Source: Enterovibrio sp051650965
Lineage (GTDB): Bacteria; Pseudomonadota; Gammaproteobacteria; Enterobacterales; Vibrionaceae
Reading direction: 5' to 3'
Assembly (NCBI GenBank): GCA_051650965.1
Contig: JBOFRL010000087.1
Span: forward strand, 1-64,000
DNA: 64,000 nt
The notes under the pieces: model-generated
Told to the model about the DNA's origin: nothing
Database searches by the model: none
What the model saw: the letters and a program-made list of their open reading frames with translations, nothing else
Part shown: positions 52,630-62,405 of the stretch, one piece after another
Layout: the number at the start of each line of letters is the position of its first letter
Position numbering within the stretch: the stretch's first letter is position 1
Program-made: the position numbers and the translations under genes

Positions 52630-53562
52630 ATGAAAGCAAAAATTTGGGTACTTGGTGACGCAGTTGTCGATTTATTGCCCGAAGATGGCGGGTGTTTACT
52701 GCAGTGCCCCGGCGGCGCTCCCGCTAATGTTGCGGTTGGCGTGGCGCGGCTTGGCGGCGACAGCGCTTTTATTGGGCGCGTAGGTAACGATCCTTTTGGC
52801 CATTTTATGCAAAAAACGCTAGAAAAAGAGCAAGTTAATACAAAACACATGCTTTTAGATGAAGATCATCGCACTTCAACTGTTGTCGTTGATCTTAATG
52901 ATGAAGGCGAGCGCTCATTTACGTTTATGGTGAGGCCAAGCGCCGATCTCTTTTTGCAACCTTCTGATCTGCCAAATTTTTCGTCAGGTGAATGGCTGCA
53001 TGTCTGCTCAATTGCGCTAAGCGCTGAGCCAAGCCGCGGGACGACTTTTTTGGCCATGCAAAACATTCGTCAGGCCGGCGGCAAGGTCAGCTTCGACCCA
53101 AACATTCGTGCCGATCTGTGGCGCGATGATGCCGAGCTTCAAGCGTGCTTAGCGCGGGCGCTGCAATTATCGGACGTTGTGAAATTATCCGAAGAAGAGC
53201 TTGCCTTTATCAGTGGTGAAACTGATCCCTCGTTAGGAATTGAAAGCCTGACTAAACGTTATACTTTTGATCTTCTTTTGATCACGCAAGGTAAACACGG
53301 CGTTTTGGTACATAAAGACGGAAAAACAACGCATTACCCTGTAAAACCTGTGGTCAGCGTCGACACCACTGGCGCAGGAGATGCTTTTGTTGCAGGTTTA
53401 TTGTTTGGCTTGTCGAGTCACGAAATTGTGAAAAGTGACAGCGAGCTTTCGTCAATCATTGCCATTGCGCAAACATGCGGCGCGCTGGCGACTCAAGCAA
53501 AAGGGGCGATGACTGCGCTGCCTTATTTTAACGATTTGCAAGAAAGGCTGTTGGCAGACTGA
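52630..53562 (+). CDS. scrK: Fructokinase of the sucrose operon
   Basis: A 310-residue PfkB/ribokinase-family enzyme that phosphorylates the fructose freed from sucrose-6-phosphate. The N-terminal signature GGAPANVAVGVARLGGDSAF and the C-terminal DTTGAGDAFVAGLLFGL, which holds the catalytic Asp, are both present. The ATG at 52630 is chosen, with GGAG five bases upstream; a GTG at 52624 is the alternative. It is the first gene behind the operator. Confidence 0.92.
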   Translation: MKAKIWVLGDAVVDLLPEDGGCLLQCPGGAPANVAVGVARLGGDSAFIGRVGNDPFGHFMQKTLEKEQVNTKHMLLDEDHRTSTVVVDLNDEGERSFTFMVRPSADLFLQPSDLPNFSSGEWLHVCSIALSAEPSRGTTFLAMQNIRQAGGKVSFDPNIRADLWRDDAELQACLARALQLSDVVKLSEEELAFISGETDPSLGIESLTKRYTFDLLLITQGKHGVLVHKDGKTTHYPVKPVVSVDTTGAGDAFVAGLLFGLSSHEIVKSDSELSSIIAIAQTCGALATQAKGAMTALPYFNDLQERLLAD

Positions 53563-53630
53563 GCTGTCAGTTTGTAACACAATGAATTTATTGCGTTATG
53601 TGAAAAATAGCGCCGAGGTTGGAGAGGACG

Positions 53631-55004
53631 ATGGATTTTGAAAAAATTGCCCAGACGCTTTTGCCGCTGCTGGGTGGAAAAGAAAATATCGCCAGTGCAG
53701 CGCATTGTGCGACGCGTTTGCGCTTGGTTTTGGTCGATGATGCGCTTGCCGATCAAAATGCGCTCAATGACGTTGAAGGCGTTAAAGGTTGCTTTTTTAA
53801 CGCTGGCCAAGTGCAGATCATTTTTGGCACCGGCACCGTCAACAAGGTACACGCAGCTTTTATTAAGGCGGCTGGGATCAGCGCGTCGGATAAATCAGAA
53901 GCGGCGGACATTGCTGCGCGTAAACTCAACGTTTTTCAGCGAGTTGCGCGTCTGCTCTCTAACATTTTTGTGCCGATAATTCCCGCAATTGTAGCTTCTG
54001 GCTTGCTGATGGGCTTGCTTGGCATGGTCAAGACCTACGGCTGGGTCGACCCGCAAAATGCCATCTACATCATTCTTGATATGTGTAGCTCTGCAGCCTT
54101 CATCATTTTGCCGATTTTGATAGGTTTTACTGCCGCGCGTGAATTTGGCGGCAATCCCTATCTTGGCGCAACGCTTGGCGGGATCTTGACCCATCCGGCG
54201 CTTACCAACGCGTGGGGCGTGGCAAGCGGTTTTAACAGTATGGACTTTTTTGGCATTGAAATTGCCATGATTGGCTATCAGGGAACGGTTTTCCCTGTGT
54301 TGCTGGCCGTGTGGTTCATGAGTTTTATTGAAAAGCAGCTGCGCCGCGTGATCCCTGATGCGGTGGATCTGATCTTGACGCCATTTTTGACGGTGATCAT
54401 TTCAGGTTTTGTCGCGCTGCTGCTGATCGGTCCTGCTGGGCGTATGCTGGGCGACGGGATCTCTTTTGTGCTCAGCACCACCATTGAACAGGCAGGATGG
54501 CTGGCCGGTTTGCTGTTTGGCGGACTTTATTCGGTAATTGTGATCACCGGCGTTCACCACAGTTTTCATGCGGTTGAAGCGGGGCTGTTGGGCAATCCTG
54601 CTATCGGCGTTAACTTTTTGCTGCCCATTTGGGCGATGGCGAACATTGCGCAGGGCGGCGCGTGCTTGGCGGTGTGGTTTAAAACCAAGGATCCTAAAAT
54701 TAAAGCGGTGGTGCTGCCATCCTCGCTTTCAGCTTTACTTGGAATAACGGAAGCGGCCATTTTTGGTATCAACATGCGTTTTGTAAAACCTTTCATTGCG
54801 GCACTTATCGGCGGTGCACTCGGGGGCGCGTGGGTTGTTTCGATGAAAGTTTACATGACTGCCGTTGGTTTGACTGGTATTCCTGGTATGGCGATTGCTC
54901 AGGCCGGCTCGCTGCTTAACTATGCGATTGGCATGGTGATTGCGTTTGGCTCAGCTTTTGTTATCTCGTTGTTACTTAAATATAAAACGGATAGTGCCCA
55001 ATGA
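53631..55004 (+). CDS. scrA: Sucrose-specific PTS enzyme IIBC
   Basis: A 457-residue phosphotransferase-system permease that takes up sucrose and delivers sucrose-6-phosphate. The IIB domain (about residues 1-85) has the phospho-Cys26 in SAAHCATRLRLVL. The IIC domain (about 105-455) has about ten helices, with GGNPYLGATLGGILTHPAL and TGVHHSFHAVEAGLL, which includes the substrate-binding His/Glu region. There is no IIA domain, so it must use a separate EIIA-Glc (Crr). The ATG at 53631 follows GGAGAGG. The stop overlaps scrB by 4 bases. Confidence 0.93.
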   Translation: MDFEKIAQTLLPLLGGKENIASAAHCATRLRLVLVDDALADQNALNDVEGVKGCFFNAGQVQIIFGTGTVNKVHAAFIKAAGISASDKSEAADIAARKLNVFQRVARLLSNIFVPIIPAIVASGLLMGLLGMVKTYGWVDPQNAIYIILDMCSSAAFIILPILIGFTAAREFGGNPYLGATLGGILTHPALTNAWGVASGFNSMDFFGIEIAMIGYQGTVFPVLLAVWFMSFIEKQLRRVIPDAVDLILTPFLTVIISGFVALLLIGPAGRMLGDGISFVLSTTIEQAGWLAGLLFGGLYSVIVITGVHHSFHAVEAGLLGNPAIGVNFLLPIWAMANIAQGGACLAVWFKTKDPKIKAVVLPSSLSALLGITEAAIFGINMRFVKPFIAALIGGALGGAWVVSMKVYMTAVGLTGIPGMAIAQAGSLLNYAIGMVIAFGSAFVISLLLKYKTDSAQ

Positions 55005-56410
55005 TACGCGCCGCATCTGTTGAAGGCGTGCTGCACGCGGTGATGCAAGGTCAGCCAAAAGCGCTGGCTGATGCGCATTATCCGCAGTGGCACTTAGCGC
55101 CCGTGACGGGGCTGATGAATGATCCCAACGGCTTTATTTCATTCGATGGTCGTTATCACCTTTTTTATCAGTGGAATCCATTTGCGTGCGACCACACTTA
55201 TAAATGCTGGGGGCACTGGAGCTCGGCCGATCTATTGCAGTGGCGACACGAGCCGATTGCGCTGATGCCGACGGAAGAATACGACCGCAACGGCTGCTAT
55301 TCTGGCTGCGCCGTTGATAATGGCGGCGCACTGACGCTCTGTTATACCGGAAATGTGAAATTTGCGGATGGCGGACGTACTGCGTGGCAGTGTTTAGCGG
55401 TGCAAAATGCTGCGGGTGGCTTTGACAAAAGCGGCCCTGTGCTTGCGTTGCCGCAGGGGTATACCGGCCATGTGCGCGATCCTAAAGTGTGGCAGCATGA
55501 CGGGGTGTGGTACATGGTGCTGGGAGCGCAGGATCTGCAAAAAAAGGGCAAAGTGTTGCTCTATTCTTCGCCAAATCTCAAAGCGTGGGATTTCATTTCT
55601 GAAATTGCAGGTAATGGCATCAATGGGTTAGATGATGCAGGCTACATGTGGGAATGCCCAGATCTTTTCGCTATCGATGGTACGTTTGTGCTGATCTGCT
55701 GTCCGCAAGGACTTGCGCGCGAGTCTGAGCGCTTCCTTAACACTTACCCAAGTACTTGGCTAAGCGGGAAATTCGACCATGCCACCGGCAAGTTTGAGCA
55801 CGGCGCGCTTGTTGAGCTGGATGCGGGTTTTGAATTCTACGCTCCGCAGACTCAGTTAGCACCTGATGGGCGACGGCTCCTTGTCGCTTGGATGGGCGTG
55901 CCTGAAGGCGAAGAGCTGCTGCAGCCAACGCTTGCTTGTGGTTGGGTGCATCAGATGACCTGCGTGCGCGAGCTGGCATTTGTGGATGGCAAGCTGTATC
56001 AAAAACCTGCTCGTGAGCTGCAAAATTTGCGAGAGCAGCGTTCATGCTGGAATGGTACGGCGGATGAGGCGCCGGCAATTGCGGCGCAGCGTCTGGAGTT
56101 GTCTATTATTCCATGCGGCGCTTTAGAAGTGGATTTTTCTGGCGCTTTGACTTTGCAGCTGAGTGAAAAAGGGATCCGCTTGGCACGTAAAAGCTTGGTA
56201 AATGATGAAATCCATTATCGCTACTGGAATGGCTCGGTAAAATCGTTGCGCATTTTTTGCGACAGCTCCAGCGTGGAGGTGTTCATTAATGACGGCGAAG
56301 GGGTGATGAGTAGCCGCTATTTTCCGCAGCATCCGGCAGCGATCACTTTTACTGGAAGCGATGAAGTTGCCCTTGAATACTGGCCGCTGCATGCTTGCAT
56401 GGTAGAATAG
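55001..56410 (+). CDS. scrB: Sucrose-6-phosphate hydrolase
   Basis: A 469-residue GH32 invertase that splits sucrose-6-phosphate into glucose-6-phosphate and fructose. The nucleophile Asp41 is in GLMNDPNGFISFDG, the RDP motif is in HVRDPKVWQHDG, and the acid/base Glu is in MWECPDLFAIDG. The C-terminal beta-sandwich carries LRIFCDSSSVEVFINDGEG. ATGA overlap with scrA couples translation. Confidence 0.94.
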   Translation: MIRAASVEGVLHAVMQGQPKALADAHYPQWHLAPVTGLMNDPNGFISFDGRYHLFYQWNPFACDHTYKCWGHWSSADLLQWRHEPIALMPTEEYDRNGCYSGCAVDNGGALTLCYTGNVKFADGGRTAWQCLAVQNAAGGFDKSGPVLALPQGYTGHVRDPKVWQHDGVWYMVLGAQDLQKKGKVLLYSSPNLKAWDFISEIAGNGINGLDDAGYMWECPDLFAIDGTFVLICCPQGLARESERFLNTYPSTWLSGKFDHATGKFEHGALVELDAGFEFYAPQTQLAPDGRRLLVAWMGVPEGEELLQPTLACGWVHQMTCVRELAFVDGKLYQKPARELQNLREQRSCWNGTADEAPAIAAQRLELSIIPCGALEVDFSGALTLQLSEKGIRLARKSLVNDEIHYRYWNGSVKSLRIFCDSSSVEVFINDGEGVMSSRYFPQHPAAITFTGSDEVALEYWPLHACMVE

Positions 56411-56432
56411 CCTTTTTCATGATGGATTTGGC

Positions 56433-57440
56433 GTGAAAAAGGTAAAACGGATCACGATTAATGATGTGGCAGAGCTTGCGGGAGTGTCAAAGGCGACCGC
56501 AAGCCTTGTTTTAAATGGACGTGGCAAGGATCTGCGTGTGGCGCAAAAAACGTGCGAGCGGGTACAGGCGATCGCAAAAGAGCTGCGTTATAACACCAAT
56601 ATTCATGCTCGCTCTTTGACGTTATCCCGCAGCGACACAATCGGCTTGGTTGTGCCAGATATCACCAATTATGGTTTTGCTGTTTTTGCTCATGAGCTTG
56701 AGATGCGCTGCCGCGAAGCTGGAGTGCAGCTGCTAATTTCTTGTACTGATGAAAATCCAGAGCAAGAAACAACGATCGTGAATAATCTGATATCAAGGCA
56801 AGTAGATGGGCTGGTTATAGCGTCAAGTATGCATAATGATGTTGATTATCAAGCGCTTAAGGTGCAATTGCCGATCCTACTTTTTGATCGCCATTTGGAT
56901 AATAGCCAATTACCATTAGTGATCACAGATTCCGTATCATCAACCGCGCAATTGATCAGTTCTGTTGCACAAAATTACCGCGGTGAATTTTACTTTTTTG
57001 GTGGTGAGCAGCGTTTATCGCCGACGCGCGACCGCTTACAGGGGTTTGTGCAAGGCTTGCAGCAAGCCGGCGTTGAGTTAAAGTCTGAGTGGATCATTCA
57101 CGGCAATTACCATCCTAATTCTGGTTATGAAATGTTCGGTGAATTGTGCGCTACGCTTGGGCGTGCGCCAAAAGCGTTATTTACAGCATCGTGCGGTCTG
57201 TTAGAAGGCGTTTTACGCTATATGGTTGAACATAACTTGTTGGAAAATAAAATTTATTTGGCAAGTTTTGATGATCATTATTTGTATGACTCTCTTTTTA
57301 TACGCATTGATACCATTGCGCAAGATAATCGTTCATTAGCATATCACTGCTTTGATCTGCTTAATAAAATGATAAATGGGCAATTAACGGTTTCATTGCA
57401 ACATTATCTTCCGGCTAACATAAAAAAAAGATCACTCTAA
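56433..57440 (+). CDS. scrR: LacI-family repressor of the sucrose operon
   Basis: A 335-residue regulator. The helix-turn-helix and hinge are TINDVAELAGVSKATASLVL and HARSLTLSRSDTIGLVVPD. A periplasmic-binding-like effector domain follows (about residues 65-330). It sits 22 bases after scrB and should bind the palindrome at 52587-52600. The start is GTG at 56433. GC content falls toward its 3' end, where an AT-rich region begins. Confidence 0.88.
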   Translation: MKKVKRITINDVAELAGVSKATASLVLNGRGKDLRVAQKTCERVQAIAKELRYNTNIHARSLTLSRSDTIGLVVPDITNYGFAVFAHELEMRCREAGVQLLISCTDENPEQETTIVNNLISRQVDGLVIASSMHNDVDYQALKVQLPILLFDRHLDNSQLPLVITDSVSSTAQLISSVAQNYRGEFYFFGGEQRLSPTRDRLQGFVQGLQQAGVELKSEWIIHGNYHPNSGYEMFGELCATLGRAPKALFTASCGLLEGVLRYMVEHNLLENKIYLASFDDHYLYDSLFIRIDTIAQDNRSLAYHCFDLLNKMINGQLTVSLQHYLPANIKKRSL

Positions 57441-57704
57441 TAAAAATGGCGATGTGTTATTAGTAAAGTTATAATTCATGTATCAATTAAATTTAGAATC
57501 AGTTTAATATCAAATTGATAACATGTTTTCATCATTAGAATAGCGTTAAAATAATTAATGTAATTCTTTGTTATATAAGAAAAAATTAATATCTATTTTT
57601 GCTGTGAAAAACTGTTTATTCCCGCTATACCTAATTTAGACATTCGATCGCATTAAATTTTACGTTGGATTTATCGATGTACAATTTACCACATGGGTGA
57701 TTAT

Positions 57705-58625
57705 ATGAAATTTTTTCTAAAGCCTGTTGTGTTTTCTCTCATGCTCATATCTGGTATGGCATCTGGGGCGTCTGTTGTTGTCGACGTACCTAATGTAACA
57801 AATAATCCTACTGATAGTAAATTTATGCAGATTGCAACGGAAGGAGTGCAATCTAACAAACCAAACTCAGCAGATTTTTTGAATGCTAATTATTCTCCTG
57901 AACTGACATTAAACACTGATTCTACTGTTTATGTTACTTTTTTGGCATCGCTTGCGGGTTACAAAAATACTCTAGGTTACATTACTTATAATAACGATTC
58001 ATTTTTGGGTATGACTAAATCAAACATTGATTTAGATGGAAATGGCGTTATTGGCTTAGATGAGTTGAATGCTATACCTAGCGTATCTACAGGTTTTCTT
58101 TTTTCTAACACTTCTCAAGCAAAAAATAATAACTTGTATGGAGATACTGTTCAGATAAAAGATGGTTTGCTTAGCAAAGGTACAAAAATAGCTTTTTTCC
58201 TTGGGCAAGATACCGGTATTTCTAGTACTAGAGATAATCTAGTTTCTAATGGCATATTTACAGGTAGGGACGATGTTTTTTACGGATTAGACTTTTTAAA
58301 TCCTGAGTCAAGTAATGGAAGCACTATTAACAGCAGAGATGACTATATCAGACATTCAGCATTGTTTTTTTCAGATAGCAGTAAAGGGAATGTAATTTTA
58401 GGATTTGAAGATCTTCTAAGAGGACCAAGGAATCCATCAGATAATGATTTTAATGATGGGCTATTCTTAATTACTAGTGGTAGCTCCGGTGCTTTTAATG
58501 GCTCCAATATTGCTACTGCTCCTCTTTCACCAATGGAAAAAAGTTTATTTGGGATTGCTTTTTTAACTATTATTTTTGCATTTAGTAGAAGGAACAAAGT
58601 GAATAACATCAAGCCAAATTTTTAA
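57705..58625 (+). CDS. Secreted DUF4114-like protein with EF-hand motif and C-terminal sorting tail
   Basis: A 306-residue protein with a signal peptide (KFFLKPVVFSLMLISGMASG), an EF-hand-like loop (NIDLDGNGVIGLDELNA, near residues 105-121) and a DUF4114-type core ending in ILGFEDLLRGPRNPSDNDFN. The C-terminus has a short Ser/Gly stretch, a hydrophobic helix (SLFGIAFLTIIFAF) and basic SRRNKVNN. That is the layout of CTERM sorting tails, but it has neither a clear PEP nor GlyGly motif. The gene is markedly AT-rich compared with its neighbours, suggesting recent acquisition. The 264-base gap before it is AT-rich with no gene seen. The ATG at 57705 fits the signal peptide. Confidence 0.72.
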   Translation: MKFFLKPVVFSLMLISGMASGASVVVDVPNVTNNPTDSKFMQIATEGVQSNKPNSADFLNANYSPELTLNTDSTVYVTFLASLAGYKNTLGYITYNNDSFLGMTKSNIDLDGNGVIGLDELNAIPSVSTGFLFSNTSQAKNNNLYGDTVQIKDGLLSKGTKIAFFLGQDTGISSTRDNLVSNGIFTGRDDVFYGLDFLNPESSNGSTINSRDDYIRHSALFFSDSSKGNVILGFEDLLRGPRNPSDNDFNDGLFLITSGSSGAFNGSNIATAPLSPMEKSLFGIAFLTIIFAFSRRNKVNNIKPNF

Positions 58626-59036
58626 TTTTAGGCTGAGATTTTACCGAAGGAATATAATATATTTAGTTAGGGTGATGGTTCGTTGATAAAAAATTCAGAG
58701 CTGATAAGCGAAATAATCAAAAATCATTTTTTAATAGACTGCTTTCGCCAATAACTTTGTGATTTATTTCATAATTAGGCTCAACTTTTCTTAAATTTTT
58801 AAGAAGAGTATTTTCTTTATTCTTAAGCTTCTTCAAGTTATCAAGTTCTTTAGATGATTACCAATAATAAATTGGAAGCCATTTTTTCAAAGGGATAAGG
58901 TAGGGATAGGATTATATCTTTTTTTAATGATACCCATAGAACACAATTTGAATGTATTAATTTAATAGAATTGAAAATTAACAGGCTTATTGAGTTAGAA
59001 AAGAGTACATACTGCAGATGATAAATTAAATAAATA
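58626..59036. other. AT-rich intergenic region between the DUF4114-like gene and tRNA-Ser
   Basis: No supported gene in these 411 bases. An inverted repeat TTCTTAAA-TT-TTTAAGAA lies at 58788-58805. A 77-codon minus-strand frame runs into the tRNA and is not credible. Confidence 0.6.
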
Positions 59037-59124
59037 TGGCGGTGAGAGAGGGATTCGAACCCTCGATACGTTGCCGTATACACACTTTCCAGGCGTGCTC
59101 CTTCAGCCTCTCGGACATCTCACC
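59037..59124 (-). tRNA. serX: tRNA-Ser with GGA anticodon
   Basis: The minus strand reads GGTGAGATGTCCGAGAGGCT and continues as a class-II tRNA with a long variable arm. The anticodon loop is CTGGAAA (GGA), the T-arm is intact and GCCA is encoded at the 3' end. It is nearly identical to E. coli serW/serX. The 3' end faces the AT-rich region. Confidence 0.95.
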
Positions 59125-59151
59125 GTAGCACTATAAAAATGCTGTTTGCGA

Positions 59152-59180
59152 ACTATATGCAAGCTACAATACCAGGTCAA
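59152..59180 (-). promoter_or_regulatory. Sigma-70 promoter of tRNA-Ser
   Basis: On the minus strand TTGACC (59180-59175), a 17-base spacer and TATAGT (59157-59152), about 28 bases before the tRNA 5' end. Confidence 0.7.
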
Positions 59181-59268
59181 TGTAAAAATACGTATTGCTG
59201 TTTAATTGATTTAAATTTCAGCAAATAATGAGTTTTTCATTAAAATTAGCCCAAATAAAGCTTACATT

Positions 59269-62184
59269 TTACTGAGCTTGGCTGTTATCACTTTCTGTGA
59301 GATTGGCAAGGAGTGCTTCTTCATCGACCTCATCTTGTTGCTCTTGAGCTAAAAACCTTTGCGCATAACGCAAATAGATTTTTTGTTCGATAAATAACTT
59401 TAATAAGTCTTTGTCAATATGTTGCTCATTTGCCATTTTTGCTAATATTTTTAAAGAGTTACTTAATGATTTCGCTGGTTTATATGGACGATCAGCGGCT
59501 GTGAGAGCTTCAAAAACATCCGCTAGTGCAATGATCCTCGTGTCGATGGTGAGTTGGCTTTTATCCAGCCCATAAGGGTATCCTTTGCCGTCAAGGCGCT
59601 CATGATGCCCTCCTGCAATTTCGGGAATTCGCTTTAGATGCGTTGGATAAGGTAGCCTATTTAGCAGCTCGATTGTCTGCACAATGTGCCCATTTATCAT
59701 GAAGCGCTCTTCCTGCGTTAAAGTGCCGCGCTCCACGCTGAGGTTGTGCACTTCTCCGCGATTATATTGTAATTTGGGAATGGGCATAGAAAACGGCCAA
59801 TTTTGCCATCTCTGTAACTGAGAGGGAGCCCAAGCGATTTTTAGATCGGCGCTATCATCGAGCAACTTAACTTGGTGAGGAAGTGGCTCTTGATTGCGTG
59901 TTTGCTTGCGCTGTAGCTCTTCCCATGAAACGCCTTGGGTGTCATCGAGAGTTTGGGTCCACACTCGCTGCGCAATCTGTCTTAGTCTTGCAAGTTCTGC
60001 CTCTTTGACAACTGTCTCGCCGCTATTAAGTTTCGCGATGAAGGCAAAATCATCATCAAGTTGTTGTAAGTTTTGCTGAAGTTTTTTTGTAAGCTCTTCT
60101 GCGTTTTCCACATTTTCGTGAAGACGTTGCCAATAGCGGATCTCTTCGTCACGCTTTAACACTTCAAAACGAGTTCTAATTTCATGAATTCGGTTATAAA
60201 TTGTTTCAAGCTTTGTTGATTTATCGACAACGAATTCTGGCGTGGTCACTTTACCGCAATCATGCAGCCAAGCCGCCAGGTAAATCGCTTCGCGCGAATT
60301 TTCGTTAAGCTCAAAATCAGCAAAATATTTTTGATCGCTGTGAGCTGCTTCCGCCAGCATCAAAGTTAGCTCTGGCACTCTTTGGCAGTGGCCGCCAGTA
60401 TAAGGTGACTTGGTATCAATTGCTGCCGCGATCAGCTCGACAAAGGATGAAAACAGTTTCTTTTGCTGTTGTAAATGCAGCCAATTTTCTTTTATTAATG
60501 AAGCAAAACCTAAAAACGCTTGAATAAAATACATCCGTTCATCTTCTTGCTCATTGAGTGGACGCTTAAAGCCCAAGAAAATGCATCCGCTATATTTTTG
60601 TTCACGATCGTGCATGGGAATGAGCCACGCATAAAGTAAATTGCTAGGTAATTGCTCGCTGCTTATTTTTTGTCTTACGGGCGAATGTGGATCTAATGAG
60701 ATTGGGTAAATTTGATCGGCATTTAGCATCTCAGTAAGTTCTGGAAGCGCATCTTCAAGATGTTGAAGGCTTAACGTTTTTGATAACTCAAGGCTTTCCG
60801 GAGTCACCGCGTAGGTTTCATACTGCTGCTCGGCATTTTTAGACCACATTAAGGCAATATCAGCCTTAGCCATGTTTTTACTTTGTAAAACAATCTGCTC
60901 GAGCAACGAGCTAAAGTTATCGTTACGCGAAACTTGCAGCAGCGTATCGATGAACTGGCTGATGGTTTGCGACATCACGCTAAACGAGTTAGCGAGTTCT
61001 TTAATTTCAATAATGTTTGAATCTGGAATGTTGATTTTAGTAAAAACTAAATTGCTCAGCCTTTGACTTGCAATATGTAACATGTGCAGCGGATCGGCGA
61101 TTTTTTTTGCGGCGAATAAAATGAGCGCCATGCTGGTTAAAAGAAGTAAAAGTGTGTAGAAAATTTGCTTGTCACGAGCCGCAAGCGCATCTTGCAACAG
61201 TTCATTTTCTGGTATCGCACTGATCAGCCAAACATCTTTTTGGCCATTTTGGCTTACTAGCGTGCTTGTTATCCACCAATCTAAGTCGTTAAATCTTTTG
61301 GAAAAAGAGCCTGTAGGAAAAACGTCTTGTTGGTAAAAATACAATAAGGGGCCGTTTTCGATAGCGCTAGCATAATTAATGGTGTCTTTTTTTTCACTTA
61401 ACTTGTTGTAATCACTATCATTTGCTCCTTTTTTCATAATGATAGCCTTTTCATCATTAACCATAAGCAATTGATTATTTTTGGTTATTTGATACCCACT
61501 GAACAAGTTTTCGAGAGTTTGGATGCCGATATCAATAGCAATAACACCATGATTTCCATTCATTTTTTTCGCTAGTGAAATACCCATTTTTTGAATGAAT
61601 TTGTAAAAATAGGCCGGTGTTGTGTAAATTTCGCCATCATCTTTGGCGCCTTGATACCAAGGCCGCGTGGTTGGAAAGTACTGATGAGAACTTTCTTGGT
61701 TAGTGATGATCGCAAGTTTTTCATCGAAATAAAGTCGGTTTTGTTTTCCGCCTAGATGATTTAGCTCGACTTGCAACACGCTGTTGGGGGGCGCGTTAAA
61801 TTTTTCTCGCATGTATTCCGTGTTCATTGTGCGGATGAATGCTGAAGTTTCATTTTCGTAACCAATTGAAATAGCAAGAACATCTTTATTCTCAGCCATG
61901 ATAGCTTTCGCCAGCGTTAAAATGGGCCGACTGGTTGCCGCTAAATAATTTTGCGCAAGAGAGGACTGGCTTAAGGAGCGCAATGAAGTGACCAGTGGCA
62001 CCGTCGCGTTCTGGTAGGCCAATTCAATCTGTTTGGCGTATTGCAAAGAGCGCGCTTCAGCGATTTGGAAGTAGAGTTTTTTACTGTTTTGATAATTAAT
62101 GCTGATCAATAGCGTGGTTAAGGTAAAAAAAATCAAGCAAAAAAGAGTCGTAATATAGACTTTAAGATTATTTTTTAACTGCAT
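59269..62184 (-). CDS. Large sensory HD-GYP phosphodiesterase with Cache-like periplasmic domain
   Basis: A 971-residue inner-membrane sensor that should hydrolyse cyclic di-GMP. Helix 1 (about residues 10-30) and helix 2 (about 345-365) flank a double-Cache-type periplasmic sensor with RPWYQGAKDDGEIYTTPAY and ISLAKKMNGNHGVIAIDIGI. A HAMP-like linker and a GAF-like region (about 420-580) follow. The HD-GYP domain has HCQRV (near 599), LHDCGKV (near 641), the later His in HIVQTIELL (near 833), HHERLDGKGYP (near 858) and ALADVFEALTAADRPY. About 190 residues lie between the HD pair and HIVQTIELL, over twice the usual spacing, forming a charged, probably helical insertion. It is monocistronic. 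Confidence 0.88.
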   Translation of the reverse strand: MQLKNNLKVYITTLFCLIFFTLTTLLISINYQNSKKLYFQIAEARSLQYAKQIELAYQNATVPLVTSLRSLSQSSLAQNYLAATSRPILTLAKAIMAENKDVLAISIGYENETSAFIRTMNTEYMREKFNAPPNSVLQVELNHLGGKQNRLYFDEKLAIITNQESSHQYFPTTRPWYQGAKDDGEIYTTPAYFYKFIQKMGISLAKKMNGNHGVIAIDIGIQTLENLFSGYQITKNNQLLMVNDEKAIIMKKGANDSDYNKLSEKKDTINYASAIENGPLLYFYQQDVFPTGSFSKRFNDLDWWITSTLVSQNGQKDVWLISAIPENELLQDALAARDKQIFYTLLLLLTSMALILFAAKKIADPLHMLHIASQRLSNLVFTKINIPDSNIIEIKELANSFSVMSQTISQFIDTLLQVSRNDNFSSLLEQIVLQSKNMAKADIALMWSKNAEQQYETYAVTPESLELSKTLSLQHLEDALPELTEMLNADQIYPISLDPHSPVRQKISSEQLPSNLLYAWLIPMHDREQKYSGCIFLGFKRPLNEQEDERMYFIQAFLGFASLIKENWLHLQQQKKLFSSFVELIAAAIDTKSPYTGGHCQRVPELTLMLAEAAHSDQKYFADFELNENSREAIYLAAWLHDCGKVTTPEFVVDKSTKLETIYNRIHEIRTRFEVLKRDEEIRYWQRLHENVENAEELTKKLQQNLQQLDDDFAFIAKLNSGETVVKEAELARLRQIAQRVWTQTLDDTQGVSWEELQRKQTRNQEPLPHQVKLLDDSADLKIAWAPSQLQRWQNWPFSMPIPKLQYNRGEVHNLSVERGTLTQEERFMINGHIVQTIELLNRLPYPTHLKRIPEIAGGHHERLDGKGYPYGLDKSQLTIDTRIIALADVFEALTAADRPYKPAKSLSNSLKILAKMANEQHIDKDLLKLFIEQKIYLRYAQRFLAQEQQDEVDEEALLANLTESDNSQAQ

Positions 62185-62359
62185 TTTTTAAATCCTATTT
62201 GCTTGTATTTATTTTCTTTTACGGAAAATAAAAGAGCGATAACTTCAAAAATAGGCTTTAAATGGGCGTGAGTTTGTCTTAGTTGTGCTCAATTTTTAGC
62301 AAAGGCAGATAGGGACTTGGGCGTTAATGATGCTGTGAATACAGGGGCGTAATGAATGA

Positions 62360-62389
62360 AAAAGAAAAGCCCACTAAACGTGGGCTTTT
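62360..62389 (-). terminator. Terminator after the repeat lipoprotein, probably bidirectional
   Basis: AAAAGCCCAC and GTGGGCTTTT are perfect arms around TAAAC. On the minus strand the stem is followed by a T-rich run. The 221-base gap 62185-62405 holds nothing else. Confidence 0.8.
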
Positions 62390-62405
62390 GGAGCGTGATA
62401 ACCAA

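Noticed and set aside
58850..59083. 77-codon minus-strand frame
   Set aside because: It begins inside tRNA-Ser and has no coding character.
59037..59124. Phage or island attachment site at tRNA-Ser
   Set aside because: No second copy of the tRNA 3' sequence and no integrase gene were seen in the window.
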